NCBI RefSeq assembly: GCF_030814215.1
Contig: NZ_JAUSUT010000001.1
Span: 6,014,001 to 6,078,000 of the forward strand
Direction of reading: 5' to 3'
Source of the DNA: Amycolatopsis thermophila
Lineage (GTDB): Bacteria; Actinomycetota; Actinomycetes; Mycobacteriales; Pseudonocardiaceae
DNA: 64,000 nt
Shown in pieces: positions 9,435 through 18,378 of this stretch; positions within the stretch are counted from its first letter, which is position 1; the number at the start of each line of letters is the position of its first letter. The position numbers and the translations under genes were made by a program. The notes below the pieces were generated by a model, which was given only the letters and a program-made list of their open reading frames with translations, did no database searches and was not told the DNA's origin.

Positions 9435-10664
9435 TCAGCGCTTCCGCTTGCCCGAGGGCCGCCCGCGCCGCGGCTGCGCCTTCGGCGTCCGCGCCGGGAC
9501 GCTCGCCGCCGCCGCGTACGCCTTCTCCTTGCGCAGCTCGGCGTCCAGCGCCTCGTCGTCGGCCGCGTCGAAGTCGGCGTCCCGCTCGGCGGCCTTGCGG
9601 GCCTGGTTCGCGCGGCGCGCCCGCACCCGCTCGGCCTGCTGCTTGTACTTCGGGTCCCGCATCTTGAGGTCCACCAGCAGCGGCGTGGCCAGGAACAGCG
9701 ACGACAGCACACCGGCGAGCATGCCGGTCAGCTGCACGAGCGCCAGGTCCTGCAGCGTGCCCGAGCCGAGCAGGATGTAACCGACGATCAGCAGGCCGAG
9801 CACCGGCAGCAGCGCGATGACCGACGTGTTGATCGACCGCATCAGCGTCTGGTTCAGCGCCAGGTTCGCCGTCTCGCCGTAGGTGCGCCGCGTCAGGCCG
9901 AGGATGCCGCGGGTGTTCTCCTTGACCTTGTCGAACACCACCACGGTGTCGTACAGCGAGAAGCCGAGGATCGTCAGCAGGCCGATCACCGTCGCCGGGG
10001 TCACCTCGAACCCGACCAGCGAGTAGATGCCCGCGGTGACGAGGATGTCGTGCACCAGCGCGATGAGCGCGGTGATCGCCATCCACCGCTCGAAGTAGAT
10101 CGCCAGGAACACGGTCACCAGGACCATGAACACCCCGAGCGCGATGAGCGCCTGCCGCGAGATCTCCTGCCCCCAGGACGCGCTCACCGCGCTGTCGCTG
10201 ATGGCCTGCGCGCTCGGCTGGCCGTTGCTGCCCAGCGGCTTGAGCTCGTCGAACAGGGACTGCTTGACCTTGCCGACCTGGTCGGCGTCCAGCGTGCTGG
10301 ACCGCAGCTGGACGGTGGCGGCGTTGCCGACACCGACCGTCTGGGCCGACTCGGCCTGCTCGCCCAGCGCGTCGGCGAACGCCCGCTTCGCGTCGTCGGC
10401 GGTGATCGGGCCGTTCGCACCCTGGGCCGGCATCTGGATCTGCGTGCCGCCCTCGAACTCGATGCCGAGGTTGAAGCCCTTGATGCCGATCGAGGCGAGG
10501 CAGACCAGCACGAGCACGGCGAAGAACACGTACCAGCGCTTGCGCTTGCCGACGATGTCGAACGCGCCCGTGCCGACGTAGAGCCGGTGGAACACGCTCT
10601 CCCGACGGGCCGGCTTCGCGGCCGGCGTGGCGCCGGCGGTCTCGGTGTTCAGCTCGTCAGCCAC
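9435..10664 (-). CDS. secF: protein translocase subunit SecF
   Basis: A 409-residue SecF, which works with SecD in the membrane to drive late steps of Sec-dependent export using the proton gradient. One membrane helix near residues 38-60 is followed by LGIEFEGGTQIQM, an extracytoplasmic domain, then five helices with the conserved VGFEVTPATVIGLLTILGFSLYDTVVVFD region split across helices 4 and 5. The lysine/arginine-rich C-terminal tail (RGRPSGKRKR) is typical of actinobacteria. The GTG at 10664 overlaps the secD end region (two bases apart) with GGAGTCCTGAG just upstream. Confidence 0.95.
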   Translation of the reverse strand: MADELNTETAGATPAAKPARRESVFHRLYVGTGAFDIVGKRKRWYVFFAVLVLVCLASIGIKGFNLGIEFEGGTQIQMPAQGANGPITADDAKRAFADALGEQAESAQTVGVGNAATVQLRSSTLDADQVGKVKQSLFDELKPLGSNGQPSAQAISDSAVSASWGQEISRQALIALGVFMVLVTVFLAIYFERWMAITALIALVHDILVTAGIYSLVGFEVTPATVIGLLTILGFSLYDTVVVFDKVKENTRGILGLTRRTYGETANLALNQTLMRSINTSVIALLPVLGLLIVGYILLGSGTLQDLALVQLTGMLAGVLSSLFLATPLLVDLKMRDPKYKQQAERVRARRANQARKAAERDADFDAADDEALDAELRKEKAYAAAASVPARTPKAQPRRGRPSGKRKR

Positions 10665-10665
10665 C

Positions 10666-12240
10666 TCAGGACTCCTTCGCGCCCGCGCCGGCGGGCACCT
10701 TGCGCGCGGACCGGCGCTGCGCGGCCAGCGTCTGCACGCCGCCAAGGCCGGTGAGTTTCGGCTGGGACAGGAACTTCGACTGCGACGCCAGCGCGACCAG
10801 CGGGTGCGTCACCAGGAACACCACGATCAGGTCGAGGACGGTCGACATGCCCAGGGTGAAGGCGAAGCCCTGCACGTCGCCGACCGCGATGGCGTACAGC
10901 ACCGCGGACGCGAGGAACATGACCGCGTCCGAGGCGAGGATCGTGCGCCGGGCGCGCACCCAGCCGCGTGGCACCGCGGAGCGGAAGCTGCGCCCGCCCT
11001 CGCGTATCTCGTCCTTGAGCCGTTCGAAGAACACCACGAACGAGTCCGCGGTGACACCGATGGCGATGATGAACCCGGCGACGCCGGCGAGGTCGAGCGT
11101 GAAGTTGATCCACCGCCCGAGCAGCACCAGCACCGCGTAGACGATGAGACCGGACAGGGCCAGCGACACGATGGTCAGCAGGCCGAGCAGGCGGTAGTAC
11201 ACCAGGCAGTAGATGAACACCAGCGCCAGGCCGATGCCGCCGGCGATGAGGCCCGCCTCGAGCGAGGCCAGGCCGAGCGTGGCGGACACGGTGGTGGCGT
11301 CGGAGGAGGTGAACGACAGCGGCAGTGAGCCGTACTTGAGGATGTCGGCGAGGTCCTTGCTGGACTGCTGCGTGAAGTTGCCCGTGATCTGCGTCTGGCC
11401 GTCGAGGATCGCGCTCTGGATCGTCGGCGCGGACACGACCTGGGTGTCCAGCACGAACGCCGCGTTCTGGCCGATGTTCTTGGTGGTGAAGTCGCCCCAC
11501 ACCTTGCGGCCCTCGGACTTGAACGTCAGGTCCACGGTCCACTGGGGCTTGTTCTGCGCCGGCGGGGAGGACACCGCGTTGTCGATCTCGGTGCCCTTGA
11601 GGAACACCGGGCCGAGCAGGTACTTCGCCGTGCCGTTCTGGTCGCACGCCAGCAGCGGCAGGTTCGGGTCGTCGTTGCCGCGCAGCGGGTCCTGCGTCGA
11701 GCAGGTGAACGCGCTCAGCGCCGCGGAGGCGTTCGGGCCCGCGGCGAGGGTGTCGCCGCTGCCGGTGACCAGGTCCGCCGCCTGGCGGGTCGCCTTGGCG
11801 GCCTGGATCGCGGCCGGGTCCTCGGCCTGACCGGGCGGCGGCGCGGCCGGCGGCGCGGTCGCCTGCTGCATGTCGAGGACCTTGCGGAAGCCCAGCTGGG
11901 CGGTCTGGCCCAGCTTCTTGGCCTGGTCGCCCTGCTCGCCCGGTACCGTGATCACGATGTTGCTGCCGTCGAGGACGACCTCGGTGCCACTGACACCGAT
12001 GCCGTTCACGCGGGTCTCGATGATCTGGCGGGCCTGGTTGAGCGACTCGCGTGAGGGCGCCGAACCGTCCGGCGTGCGCGCGCTCAGCGTCACCCGGGTG
12101 CCGCCCTGCAGGTCGATGCCCAGCTTCGGGGTCGCCTTGCCGCCGCCGGTGAAGAACACCAGGGCGTAGAGCACGACCACGATCAGGATGAACAGGCCGA
12201 GATAGCGTCCCGGGCGGATCCGCCCGGCCGGTGGTGCCAC
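10666..12240 (-). CDS. secD: protein translocase subunit SecD
   Basis: A 524-residue SecD, partner of SecF. A first membrane helix (residues 14-33) precedes LGIDLQGGTRVTL, the family signature. A large extracytoplasmic part (residues 50-310) contains a Gln/Ala/Pro-rich insertion near residues 130-160. Five further helices follow from about residue 320, including LVFIYCLVYYRLLGLLTIVS and FIIAIGVTADSFVVFFERLK. It starts at GTG 12240. The region between yajC and secD holds three consecutive hairpins, described separately. Confidence 0.95.
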   Translation of the reverse strand: MAPPAGRIRPGRYLGLFILIVVVLYALVFFTGGGKATPKLGIDLQGGTRVTLSARTPDGSAPSRESLNQARQIIETRVNGIGVSGTEVVLDGSNIVITVPGEQGDQAKKLGQTAQLGFRKVLDMQQATAPPAAPPPGQAEDPAAIQAAKATRQAADLVTGSGDTLAAGPNASAALSAFTCSTQDPLRGNDDPNLPLLACDQNGTAKYLLGPVFLKGTEIDNAVSSPPAQNKPQWTVDLTFKSEGRKVWGDFTTKNIGQNAAFVLDTQVVSAPTIQSAILDGQTQITGNFTQQSSKDLADILKYGSLPLSFTSSDATTVSATLGLASLEAGLIAGGIGLALVFIYCLVYYRLLGLLTIVSLALSGLIVYAVLVLLGRWINFTLDLAGVAGFIIAIGVTADSFVVFFERLKDEIREGGRSFRSAVPRGWVRARRTILASDAVMFLASAVLYAIAVGDVQGFAFTLGMSTVLDLIVVFLVTHPLVALASQSKFLSQPKLTGLGGVQTLAAQRRSARKVPAGAGAKES

Positions 12241-12275
12241 GGTGGTGGTTCTCCTCGACGGTCAACTGTGCGGAC

Positions 12276-12360
12276 TACCGCCTACGCGGCGGTACGCAGA
12301 CACTACTCGCCGCGTTGTGAACGCGGCGTCGACCCCGGCGCCTCCGCCGGACGCCGGGGT
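12276..12360. repeat. three tandem hairpins in the yajC-secD spacer
   Basis: Three consecutive inverted repeats without gaps longer than 13 bases: TACCGCC/GGCGGTA (12276-12294, loop 5), CGCCGCGTT/AACGCGGCG (12308-12328, loop GTG) and ACCCCGGCG/CGCCGGGGT (12332-12360, loop 11). All arms are perfect. They follow the yajC stop at 12375 on the leftward transcript and could terminate, attenuate or process the yajC-secD message. Confidence 0.7.
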
Positions 12361-12374
12361 TGCCCTGGACCGGG

Positions 12375-12773
12375 CTACTTCTTCTCGTGCTCCAGCGGCG
12401 GCGCGATCTGCGGGCCGGGCTTCGCGTCGGCCTCGGCCACCGAAGCCCCGGTGGTCTCCTCGGCCGGCTCGACGACAGCCTCGTCCTCGTCGGCGCCGGT
12501 CTCGTCGACCTCGGGCGCGACCTTCTCACGCACCGCCTGGCGCAGCCACGTCGTGACGACACCGGGCGCGATCTCGATGTCGATCGTGGTGTCGCTGCTG
12601 GTGTCGGCCACCGTGCCGTACAGGCCGGAGGTCGTCATCACCCGGTCGCCGTCGGACAGGCTGCTCTGCAGCTTCTGCTGCTCCTGCGCGGCACGCTTCT
12701 GCTTCCGGGTGCCCATCACCAGCGGGATCGCCACGACGAGCATGAGCAGCAACGGCAGGAAAAGCTGTTCCAT
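12375..12773 (-). CDS. yajC: preprotein translocase subunit YajC
   Basis: A 132-residue YajC, an accessory membrane protein of the SecDF complex. The single N-terminal helix (FLPLLLMLVVAIPLVMG) is followed by the conserved GDRVMTTSGLYGTVAD segment and the hydrophobic strand region ending WLRQAVREKV. The C-terminal 45 residues are acidic and low in complexity, typical of actinobacteria. It stands between ruvB and secD on the same strand. Confidence 0.93.
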   Translation of the reverse strand: MEQLFLPLLLMLVVAIPLVMGTRKQKRAAQEQQKLQSSLSDGDRVMTTSGLYGTVADTSSDTTIDIEIAPGVVTTWLRQAVREKVAPEVDETGADEDEAVVEPAEETTGASVAEADAKPGPQIAPPLEHEKK

Positions 12774-12872
12774 GATTCTCCATTCGGCGCCACGACCGCG
12801 GCCGGCGCGCCAATTTTGTCCGGATGTGCTCTTTCGAGTGTGCCAGGCACCACCGCCCGGGCGAGCACCCGG

Positions 12873-13931
12873 TTAGTCGAACAGGGTAGGCCCTGCCTGG
12901 TCCGGGCGGGAGGGCGGGCGCAGCCCCAGGTGCTCCCAGGCACTCGCCGTCGCCACCCGGCCACGCGGAGTCCGGGCGAGCATACCCGCGCGCACCAGGT
13001 AGGGCTCGCACACTTCCTCGACCGTCGTCGGTTCCTCACCGACCGCCACCGCGAGGGTGGCCACGCCGACCGGGCCGCCACCGAAGGAGTGCACCAGTGC
13101 CGACAGCACCGCGCGGTCGAGCCGGTCCAGCCCCAGCTCGTCGACGTCGTAGACCGCCAGCGCGGCGCGGGCGACCTCCAGCGTGACCCGGCCGTCCACG
13201 CGCACCTCGGCGTAGTCGCGGACCCGGCGCAGCAGGCGGTTGGCGATGCGGGGCGTGCCGCGCGAGCGGCGCGCGATCTCCGCGCTGCCCTCGGCGTCGA
13301 TCTCGATGTCCAGGATCTTCGCCGACCGGCGGACCACCTGGTCGAGCTCGTGGTCGGCGTAGAACTCCATCTGGCCGGTGAACCCGAAGCGGTCGCGCAG
13401 GGGACCGGTCAGCGCGCCCGACCGGGTGGTGGCGCCGACCAGGGTGAACGGCGCGATCTCCAGCGGGATGCTGGTGGCGCCGGGACCCTTCCCGACCACG
13501 ACGTCGACGCGGAAGTCCTCCATCGCCAGGTACAGCATCTCCTCGGCCGGACGGGCGATGCGGTGGATCTCGTCGATGAACAGCACGTCGCCCTCGGCCA
13601 GGTTGGACAGCATCGCGGCGAGGTCGCCCGCGCGTTCCAGGGCCGGGCCGGAGGTGATGCGGATCGAGGCGTCCAGCTCGGCCGCGACGATCATCGCCAG
13701 GCTCGTCTTGCCCAGGCCGGGCGGGCCGGACAGCAGCACGTGGTCCGGCGGCACACCGCGGCGGCGGGCGCTCTCCAGCACCAGTTCCAGCTGCTCGCGC
13801 ACCCGCGGCTGGCCGATGAACTCGCTCAGCCTGCTCGGGCGCAGTGTCGTCTCCATCTCGCGCTCGCCCAGCTGGGGCAGCGCGGAGAGGGTCTCGTCCG
13901 CCGGCTGTCCGGTCACGTCCTCATCGTGCAC
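12873..13931 (-). CDS. ruvB: Holliday junction branch-migration ATPase RuvB
   Basis: A 352-residue AAA+ ATPase that, with RuvA, drives branch migration of Holliday junctions. Visible motifs: Walker [12 protein letters not shown] (near residue 69), Walker B LFIDEIHR, sensor 1 VGATTRSG, the arginine-finger region GPLRDRFGF, and the C-terminal winged-helix domain with [19 protein letters not shown]. The annotated start is GTG 13931, 12 bases after the ruvA stop; a GTG a few codons further in is an alternative. Confidence 0.96.
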   Translation of the reverse strand: MHDEDVTGQPADETLSALPQLGEREMETTLRPSRLSEFIGQPRVREQLELVLESARRRGVPPDHVLLSGPPGLGKTSLAMIVAAELDASIRITSGPALERAGDLAAMLSNLAEGDVLFIDEIHRIARPAEEMLYLAMEDFRVDVVVGKGPGATSIPLEIAPFTLVGATTRSGALTGPLRDRFGFTGQMEFYADHELDQVVRRSAKILDIEIDAEGSAEIARRSRGTPRIANRLLRRVRDYAEVRVDGRVTLEVARAALAVYDVDELGLDRLDRAVLSALVHSFGGGPVGVATLAVAVGEEPTTVEEVCEPYLVRAGMLARTPRGRVATASAWEHLGLRPPSRPDQAGPTLFD

Positions 13932-13943
13932 GCGTCACCAGCC

Positions 13944-14537
13944 TCACTTGCGGCCGAGGGTGCTCAGTGCGGCGCGGAGCACGGCCGGAGTGGTGTCGGC
14001 CCCGCCGGCGGCCAGGACCTTCTCCACGGCCTGCTCGGCCTGCTTGGCCGGGAACCCGAGGCCGGTGAGGGCCTCGACGACCTCGGCGCGCACCGCGCCG
14101 GCGGCCGGGACCGCGGCCGGCTCACCGGCGCCGGCGACCGCGGTGACCTTGTCGCGCAGTTCGAGCGTGAGCCGCTCGGCGCCCTTGCGCCCGATGCCCG
14201 GGACCTGGGTGAGCACGGTGATGTTGCCTTCGGCCAGCGCCGTGCGCAGCTTGTCCGGCTCGAGCACCGCCAGCGCGGCCAGCGCCAGCCGCGGGCCGAT
14301 GCCGGAGACGGTCTGCAACAGCCCGAACAGCTCGCGAGCCTCGGCGTCGGCGAACCCGAACAGGGTCAGCGAGTCCTCACGCACCACCAGCGAGGTGTGC
14401 AACCGGGTCTGCTCGCCGCGGCGCAGCGTGGCCAGCGTCGCCGGCGTCGCCTGCACCGCGAGGCCGACCCCGCCGACCTCCACCACCACGTGGTCGAGAC
14501 CGACCGAGAGGACCTCGCCCCGCACCGAGGAGATCAT
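13944..14537 (-). CDS. ruvA: Holliday junction DNA-binding protein RuvA
   Basis: A 197-residue RuvA, the tetrameric junction-recognition partner of RuvB. An N-terminal OB-fold ([20 protein letters not shown]) is followed by two helix-hairpin-helix motifs ([14 protein letters not shown] and [13 protein letters not shown]) and a C-terminal domain that contacts RuvB. Its ATG at 14537 overlaps the ruvC stop (ATGA), giving tight translational coupling. Confidence 0.96.
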   Translation of the reverse strand: MISSVRGEVLSVGLDHVVVEVGGVGLAVQATPATLATLRRGEQTRLHTSLVVREDSLTLFGFADAEARELFGLLQTVSGIGPRLALAALAVLEPDKLRTALAEGNITVLTQVPGIGRKGAERLTLELRDKVTAVAGAGEPAAVPAAGAVRAEVVEALTGLGFPAKQAEQAVEKVLAAGGADTTPAVLRAALSTLGRK

Positions 14538-15163
14538 CCCCGCACTCCCTTCCCTCGTGTCCGCGTGTTCAGCCGCGTCACGGCCGTCCGGGACACGGTA
14601 TTGGCCGACTTCGCCGCCGCGGCCAGCCGGGCCTGGTGCGCCCGGGCCAGCTCGGCGGCGCGTGCCTCGGCCTCGGCGAGCCGGTCGCGCATCGGCTGGC
14701 GCCACAGGTGGCAGATGGCCAGCGCGAGCGCGTCCGCGGCGTCGGCGGGGCGGGGCGCCTGCGCGAGCCCCAGCAGCCGGGTCACCATCCCGGTGACCTG
14801 CGCCTTGTCGGCGCGGCCGGACCCGGTGACGGCGGCCTTGACCTCGCTCGGGGTGTGGAACACGACCGGCAGCCCGCGGCGGGCGGCGGCCAGTGCCACC
14901 ACTCCCCCGGCCTGGGCGGTGCCCATCGCGGTGCGCACGTTGTGCTGGCTGAAGACCCGCTCGACGGCCACCGCCTGCGGGCGGTAGGTGTCCAGCCAGT
15001 GCTCGACGGCGTCGGCGACCGCGAGCAGGCGGCGCTCCAGCGGGTCGCCGACCGGGGTGCGCACGACGTCCACCGCCACACAGCTGACGGTGCGGCCCGT
15101 GCCGCCGTCCACCACGCCGAGCCCGCACCGGGTCAGCCCGGGGTCCACGCCGAGCACTCGCAC
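14534..15163 (-). CDS. ruvC: crossover junction endodeoxyribonuclease RuvC
   Basis: A 209-residue resolvase that cuts Holliday junctions. The four catalytic acids of the RNase H fold are present: VDPGLT near the N-terminus, the glutamate in [10 protein letters not shown], and the paired aspartates in [14 protein letters not shown]. The C-terminus carries a basic tail about 25 residues longer than in the E. coli protein. GTG start at 15163 with GGGAGGGTGAT upstream. First gene of the ruvC-ruvA-ruvB unit. Confidence 0.95.
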   Translation of the reverse strand: MRVLGVDPGLTRCGLGVVDGGTGRTVSCVAVDVVRTPVGDPLERRLLAVADAVEHWLDTYRPQAVAVERVFSQHNVRTAMGTAQAGGVVALAAARRGLPVVFHTPSEVKAAVTGSGRADKAQVTGMVTRLLGLAQAPRPADAADALALAICHLWRQPMRDRLAEAEARAAELARAHQARLAAAAKSANTVSRTAVTRLNTRTRGKGVRG

Positions 15164-15257
15164 CGATCACCCTCCCTGCCGAACACGCGTTCGAGGTGAG
15201 GCTACCGCGCTGCGGGGCGACGGCCCGGCAGGACGCGCCGGGGCGGATGATCGTCCT

Positions 15258-15776
15258 TTATGGACCGTCCACGCCGGGGGTCCAGCTCTCCGGGTCGCCG
15301 CTCTCGGTCAGCACCGGCTGCCACTGCGCGAACCCCTCGGGCGCACCCTCGCTCCACGGCCAGTGGCCGTCGGGGGTGGCGACGATGATCTGCAGCGCCG
15401 GGAAGTCGCCGTCGGGGTAGACCAGGAAAGCGCTGCCGAGGTACTCGAGGTAGTGGCCCTTCGCGACGCGCTCGAAGGTGACCGGCACGCCGTCGAAGAA
15501 GTCGTCGTAGACCTTGCCCGGCTCGAACTTCTCCCCGTTGGCGGCGCGGTCGACGTAGGCGTCGAGCAGCACCGGCGCCATCTGCTCGGGCAGCCCGACC
15601 ACGACCGCCTCCGGCACCTGGTGCAGCGCCCACACGCACGCGGTGAACGCGTAACCCGCTCCTTCGTCGTCCGCGGCCACCGAGATCACCGCGTTGCCAC
15701 GGGTTTCGGCCTGGTTGACGATCCACTCGAGGAGGTCGGATTCTTCGGGAGCGAGGGTCTCGGTCACGGGCGGCAT
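15258..15776 (-). CDS. DUF4262 domain-containing protein
   Basis: A 172-residue protein resembling DUF4262 members, which are widespread in actinobacteria and of unknown function. Family-like features are YAFTACVWALHQVPEAVVVGLPEQMA in the first half and a C-terminal region with LQIIVATPDGHWPW. I use the ATG at 15776 because the encoded sequence before it looks non-coding. The gene lies downstream of the yebC terminator and is probably transcribed alone. Confidence 0.8.
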   Translation of the reverse strand: MPPVTETLAPEESDLLEWIVNQAETRGNAVISVAADDEGAGYAFTACVWALHQVPEAVVVGLPEQMAPVLLDAYVDRAANGEKFEPGKVYDDFFDGVPVTFERVAKGHYLEYLGSAFLVYPDGDFPALQIIVATPDGHWPWSEGAPEGFAQWQPVLTESGDPESWTPGVDGP

Positions 15777-15837
15777 TCTGCCGTACCGGCCCGGGCGCGG
15801 CACAGCCCCCGTGGGTGGAAAATTCCCGTTGCACGCC

Positions 15838-15872
15838 AAGGGCCCTCCGGCGCGGCGCACCGGAGGGCCCTT
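15838..15872. terminator. strong hairpin terminator downstream of yebC
   Basis: A perfect 13-base inverted repeat, AAGGGCCCTCCGG (15838-15850) and CCGGAGGGCCCTT (15860-15872), with a nine-base loop. The A and T bases at the stem ends give a short U run. It sits between the end of yebC and the DUF4262 gene. Confidence 0.82.
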
Positions 15873-15885
15873 GTGGGTGAAGGCG

Positions 15886-15950
15886 TTACGCGCCGACCTC
15901 TTCGAGCACCTCGTCGGAAACGCGGAATCGGACGCAGGGCGTAGACGTTC
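15886..15950 (-). pseudogene. diverged duplicate of the yebC 3' end
   Basis: Read leftward, this stretch repeats the last codons of yebC: it contains AACGTCTACGCC, a non-matching 16-base interval, and then codons for [11 protein letters not shown] and a stop. The real gene has only nine bases in that interval, so the copy is out of frame. Several codons are synonymous variants (GAA/GAG swapped) and the stop is TAA instead of TGA. It therefore looks like an old partial duplication or a scar of gene replacement rather than a recent slip. Confidence 0.75.
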
Positions 15951-15953
15951 CCG

Positions 15954-16706
15954 TCACGCGCCGACTTCCTCGAGCACCTCGTCGGAAACGTCGAAGTTGG
16001 CGTAGACGTTCTGCACGTCGTCGCAGTCCTCGAGCGCGTCGATCAGCCGGAAGACCTTCTTGGCGCCCTCGGCGTCGAGCGGGACGCTCACCGACGGCAG
16101 GAAGGTCGGGTCAGCCGACTCGTAGTCGTAGCCGGCCTCCTGCAGCGCCTTGCGGACGCCGATCAGGTCGGTGGCCTCGGAGACGATCTCGAAGTTGTCG
16201 CCGAGGTCGTTGACCTCCTCGGCGCCCGCGTCGAGGACGGCCATCAGGACGTCGTCCTCGGTGAGGTCGTTCTTCGGCATGATCACGACGCCCTTGCGGT
16301 TGAACAGGTACGCCACCGAGCCCGGGTCGGCGAGCGAGCCGCCGTTGCGGGTCAGGGCGGTGCGCACCTCGCCGGCCGCGCGGTTGCGGTTGTCGGTCAG
16401 GCACTCGATCAGCACCGCGACGCCGTTGGGGCCGTAGCCCTCGTAGTTGATCGTCTGCCAGTCGGCGCCGCCCGCTTCCTCACCGGCGCCGCGCTTGCGC
16501 GCACGCTCGATGTTGTCCTGCGGGACCGAGTTCTTCTTCGCCTTCTGGATGGCGTCGTACAGCGTCGGGTTGCCCTCGGGATCGCCCCCGCCGGTCCGCG
16601 CGGCGACCTCGATGTTCTTGATGAGTCTCGCGAACAGCTTGCCACGCTTGGCGTCGAGGGCGGCCTTCTTGTGCTTCGTGGTGGCCCACTTGGAGTGGCC
16701 GCTCAT
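15954..16706 (-). CDS. yebC: YebC/PmpR-family protein
   Basis: A 250-residue protein with the family N-terminus [20 protein letters not shown] and the central [20 protein letters not shown]. YebC proteins were described as DNA-binding regulators, and recent work links them to ribosome function on difficult proline-rich messages (recalled knowledge). Full length. The start overlaps the pdxT stop (ATGA), so yebC is coupled to pdxT. The 3' end is partly duplicated just downstream. Confidence 0.94.
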   Translation of the reverse strand: MSGHSKWATTKHKKAALDAKRGKLFARLIKNIEVAARTGGGDPEGNPTLYDAIQKAKKNSVPQDNIERARKRGAGEEAGGADWQTINYEGYGPNGVAVLIECLTDNRNRAAGEVRTALTRNGGSLADPGSVAYLFNRKGVVIMPKNDLTEDDVLMAVLDAGAEEVNDLGDNFEIVSEATDLIGVRKALQEAGYDYESADPTFLPSVSVPLDAEGAKKVFRLIDALEDCDDVQNVYANFDVSDEVLEEVGA

Positions 16707-17341
16707 CTCTCCTCCGTCTCGCTCGTCGTCGCCGCGTCCCGCACCATCTCCACGAACAGGCGATGGACCCGATCGTCCCCGGTCAGCTCCGGGTGGAAGG
16801 CCGTGGCGAGCACCGGCCCCTGCCGGACCGCGACGATCCTAGCGCCGGTGCTTCCGGTCGCGGGCACCGTGGCCAGGACCTCGACCCCGTCGCCGGTTTT
16901 CTCCACCCACGGGGCGCGGATGAAGACGGCGTGCAGCGGGCCCGCCGGGGTGAGCTCCGCGAAGTCCAGGTCCTCCTCGAAGGAGTCCACCTGGCGCCCG
17001 AACGCGTTGCGGCGCACGATCACGTCGAGCGCGCCGAGCTGGTGCTGGTCGGGGCGGCCGTCCAGGGCCTGCTTGGCGAGCAGGATCATGCCCGCGCACG
17101 AGCCGAAGGCCGGCATCCCCGCGGCGAGGCGCTCGCGGAGCGGGTCGAGGAGGTCGAAGGTCTCGAGCAGGCGGGACACGGTCGTGGACTCCCCGCCCGG
17201 CAGGACGAGACCGTCCACGCGGGCGAGCTCGGACGCGCGACGGACGGTGACGGTTCTCGCGCCGGCCCGCTCGAGCATCGCGGAGTGCTCCCGCACGTCC
17301 CCCTGCAGGGCGAGCACCCCGATCACCGGTACCGCGGACAC
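16703..17341 (-). CDS. pdxT: pyridoxal 5'-phosphate synthase glutaminase subunit
   Basis: A 212-residue class I glutaminase that supplies ammonia to PdxS for ribose-5-phosphate-dependent vitamin B6 synthesis. The active-site cysteine is in [11 protein letters not shown] (near residue 81), and the His-x-Glu pair is in [10 protein letters not shown] near the C-terminus; GGESTT is also conserved. GTG start at 17341 with GGAGGTCAAC upstream. Unusually, its partner pdxS lies 1 kb away across a repeat-rich spacer, although on the same strand. Confidence 0.95.
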   Translation of the reverse strand: MSAVPVIGVLALQGDVREHSAMLERAGARTVTVRRASELARVDGLVLPGGESTTVSRLLETFDLLDPLRERLAAGMPAFGSCAGMILLAKQALDGRPDQHQLGALDVIVRRNAFGRQVDSFEEDLDFAELTPAGPLHAVFIRAPWVEKTGDGVEVLATVPATGSTGARIVAVRQGPVLATAFHPELTGDDRVHRLFVEMVRDAATTSETEER

Positions 17342-17397
17342 GTTGACCTCCTGAAACCTGTTCGATGACTACTTTATGCGCGTGGTGGGTCTGGGGG

Positions 17398-17552
17398 TGG
17401 TGAGGCCTCATCGCCGGGTGGGGATGAGGCCTCCGGGCCGGGTTGGCGGTGGTGAGGCCTCCCGGGCCCGGGTTGGGGCGAAGCCGCGGGGCGGGGTGGG
17501 CGGTGGTGAGGCCTACGGGCCGGGTTGGGGGTGAGGTCTCGGGGCCGGGTGG
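17398..17552. repeat. degenerate G-rich tandem repeats
   Basis: About six imperfect copies of a 24-29 base unit built around GGTGAGGCCT followed by GGGCCGGGTTGG. Many G runs of three to five bases on the plus strand make quadruplex formation plausible. Confidence 0.65.
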
Positions 17553-17749
17553 CTTGGAGTCGCGTGGACCCGGGTCCGGGTGGCGCGGCCGGGTGGGCCG
17601 GGGCGGGAGCGGCCTCGGCCGGGTGGCCTGAGTGCTCGCCGTTTGCACTCGCCTTGGTGCCGTTGCCCCTTTCAGGTAGGCGCCGCAGGTCCGTGCGTGA
17701 ACCCACCGGCGGCCCGTTCCTGCACGCCCCGCTGGTCCATCCGCCCGGG

Positions 17750-17818
17750 CACCGGCGGTCCGTTCGTGGGGGCACCGGCGGTCCGCTCGTGGGGGCACCG
17801 GCGGTCCGCTCGTGGGGG
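17750..17818. repeat. three tandem 23-base repeats
   Basis: Units at 17750-17772, 17773-17795 and 17796-17818 share the core GGCGGTCCGCTCGTGGGGG. Units two and three are identical and unit one differs by one base (T for C). A reverse-complement copy of GGTCCGTTCGTG occurs at 17918-17929, so a long hairpin is possible. Confidence 0.85.
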
Positions 17819-18378
17819 CACCACTGGCATCCACGCGAAGGGCATTTTCGCTCGTGTACGGGTGGGCCACCCGCCCGGATGTGCCTGGTCCGTTCGCGGC
17901 GGCGCCACTGGCGCGCGCACGAACGGACCTCTCGCACACCCACCAGCGGTCCACCCACCTCGGCAGGACGTGCCCAGTCGCGCGGGCGCATCGGCACCTC
18001 ACGACTGGCACCCTCGCGCGCCAACCGCTGGTCCGACCGTGCGGGAGCCACTGACACCCGCACGAACGGAAGCTTGGTGGCGCCGTCACTGGAGCAGGGC
18101 CCGGACCGCCATCGGCCAACCAGCCGGTGCGCACCCCGCCAGCCACCGGTCACAGGTGCACACCCGGCCGACCGCCGCTCGACAACCAGCCGCTCCGCGC
18201 CCCGCCGACCACCGACCGCTCCGCACCCCGCTGGCCGCCAGCCCGTGAGGACCCGGCCGCCGAACGACCGTCACTCGGGACCGCCACCCGGCCGGCCACC
18301 CAACAACCGCCACCCGGCGCCGGACACCCAAACGACCGCCGGCCGACCGGTCCGCACCCACCGGCCCGCCGAAACGAC

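Larger units (their letters stand above)
17342..18378. other. 1-kb repeat-rich spacer between pdxT and pdxS
   Basis: No supported gene. The left third carries degenerate G-rich repeats, the middle carries 23-base tandem repeats and dispersed copies of GGTCCGTTCGTG in both orientations, and the right third is C-rich and low in complexity. Open frames on the minus strand up to 435 codons exist, but their products are Pro/Arg/Thr-rich repeats. The 23-base period is not a multiple of three, so the encoded frame would rotate at each unit, which argues against coding. Confidence 0.7.

Noticed and set aside
12360-14987. Plus-strand open frame of 875 codons across yajC, ruvB, ruvA and ruvC
   Set aside because: Antisense to four firmly identified genes; no recognisable domain.
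17374-18153. Minus-strand open frame of about 260 codons in the pdxT-pdxS spacer
   Set aside because: The product is a Pro/Arg/Thr-rich repeat with no fold, no ribosome binding site, and a 23-base DNA period that rotates the frame.
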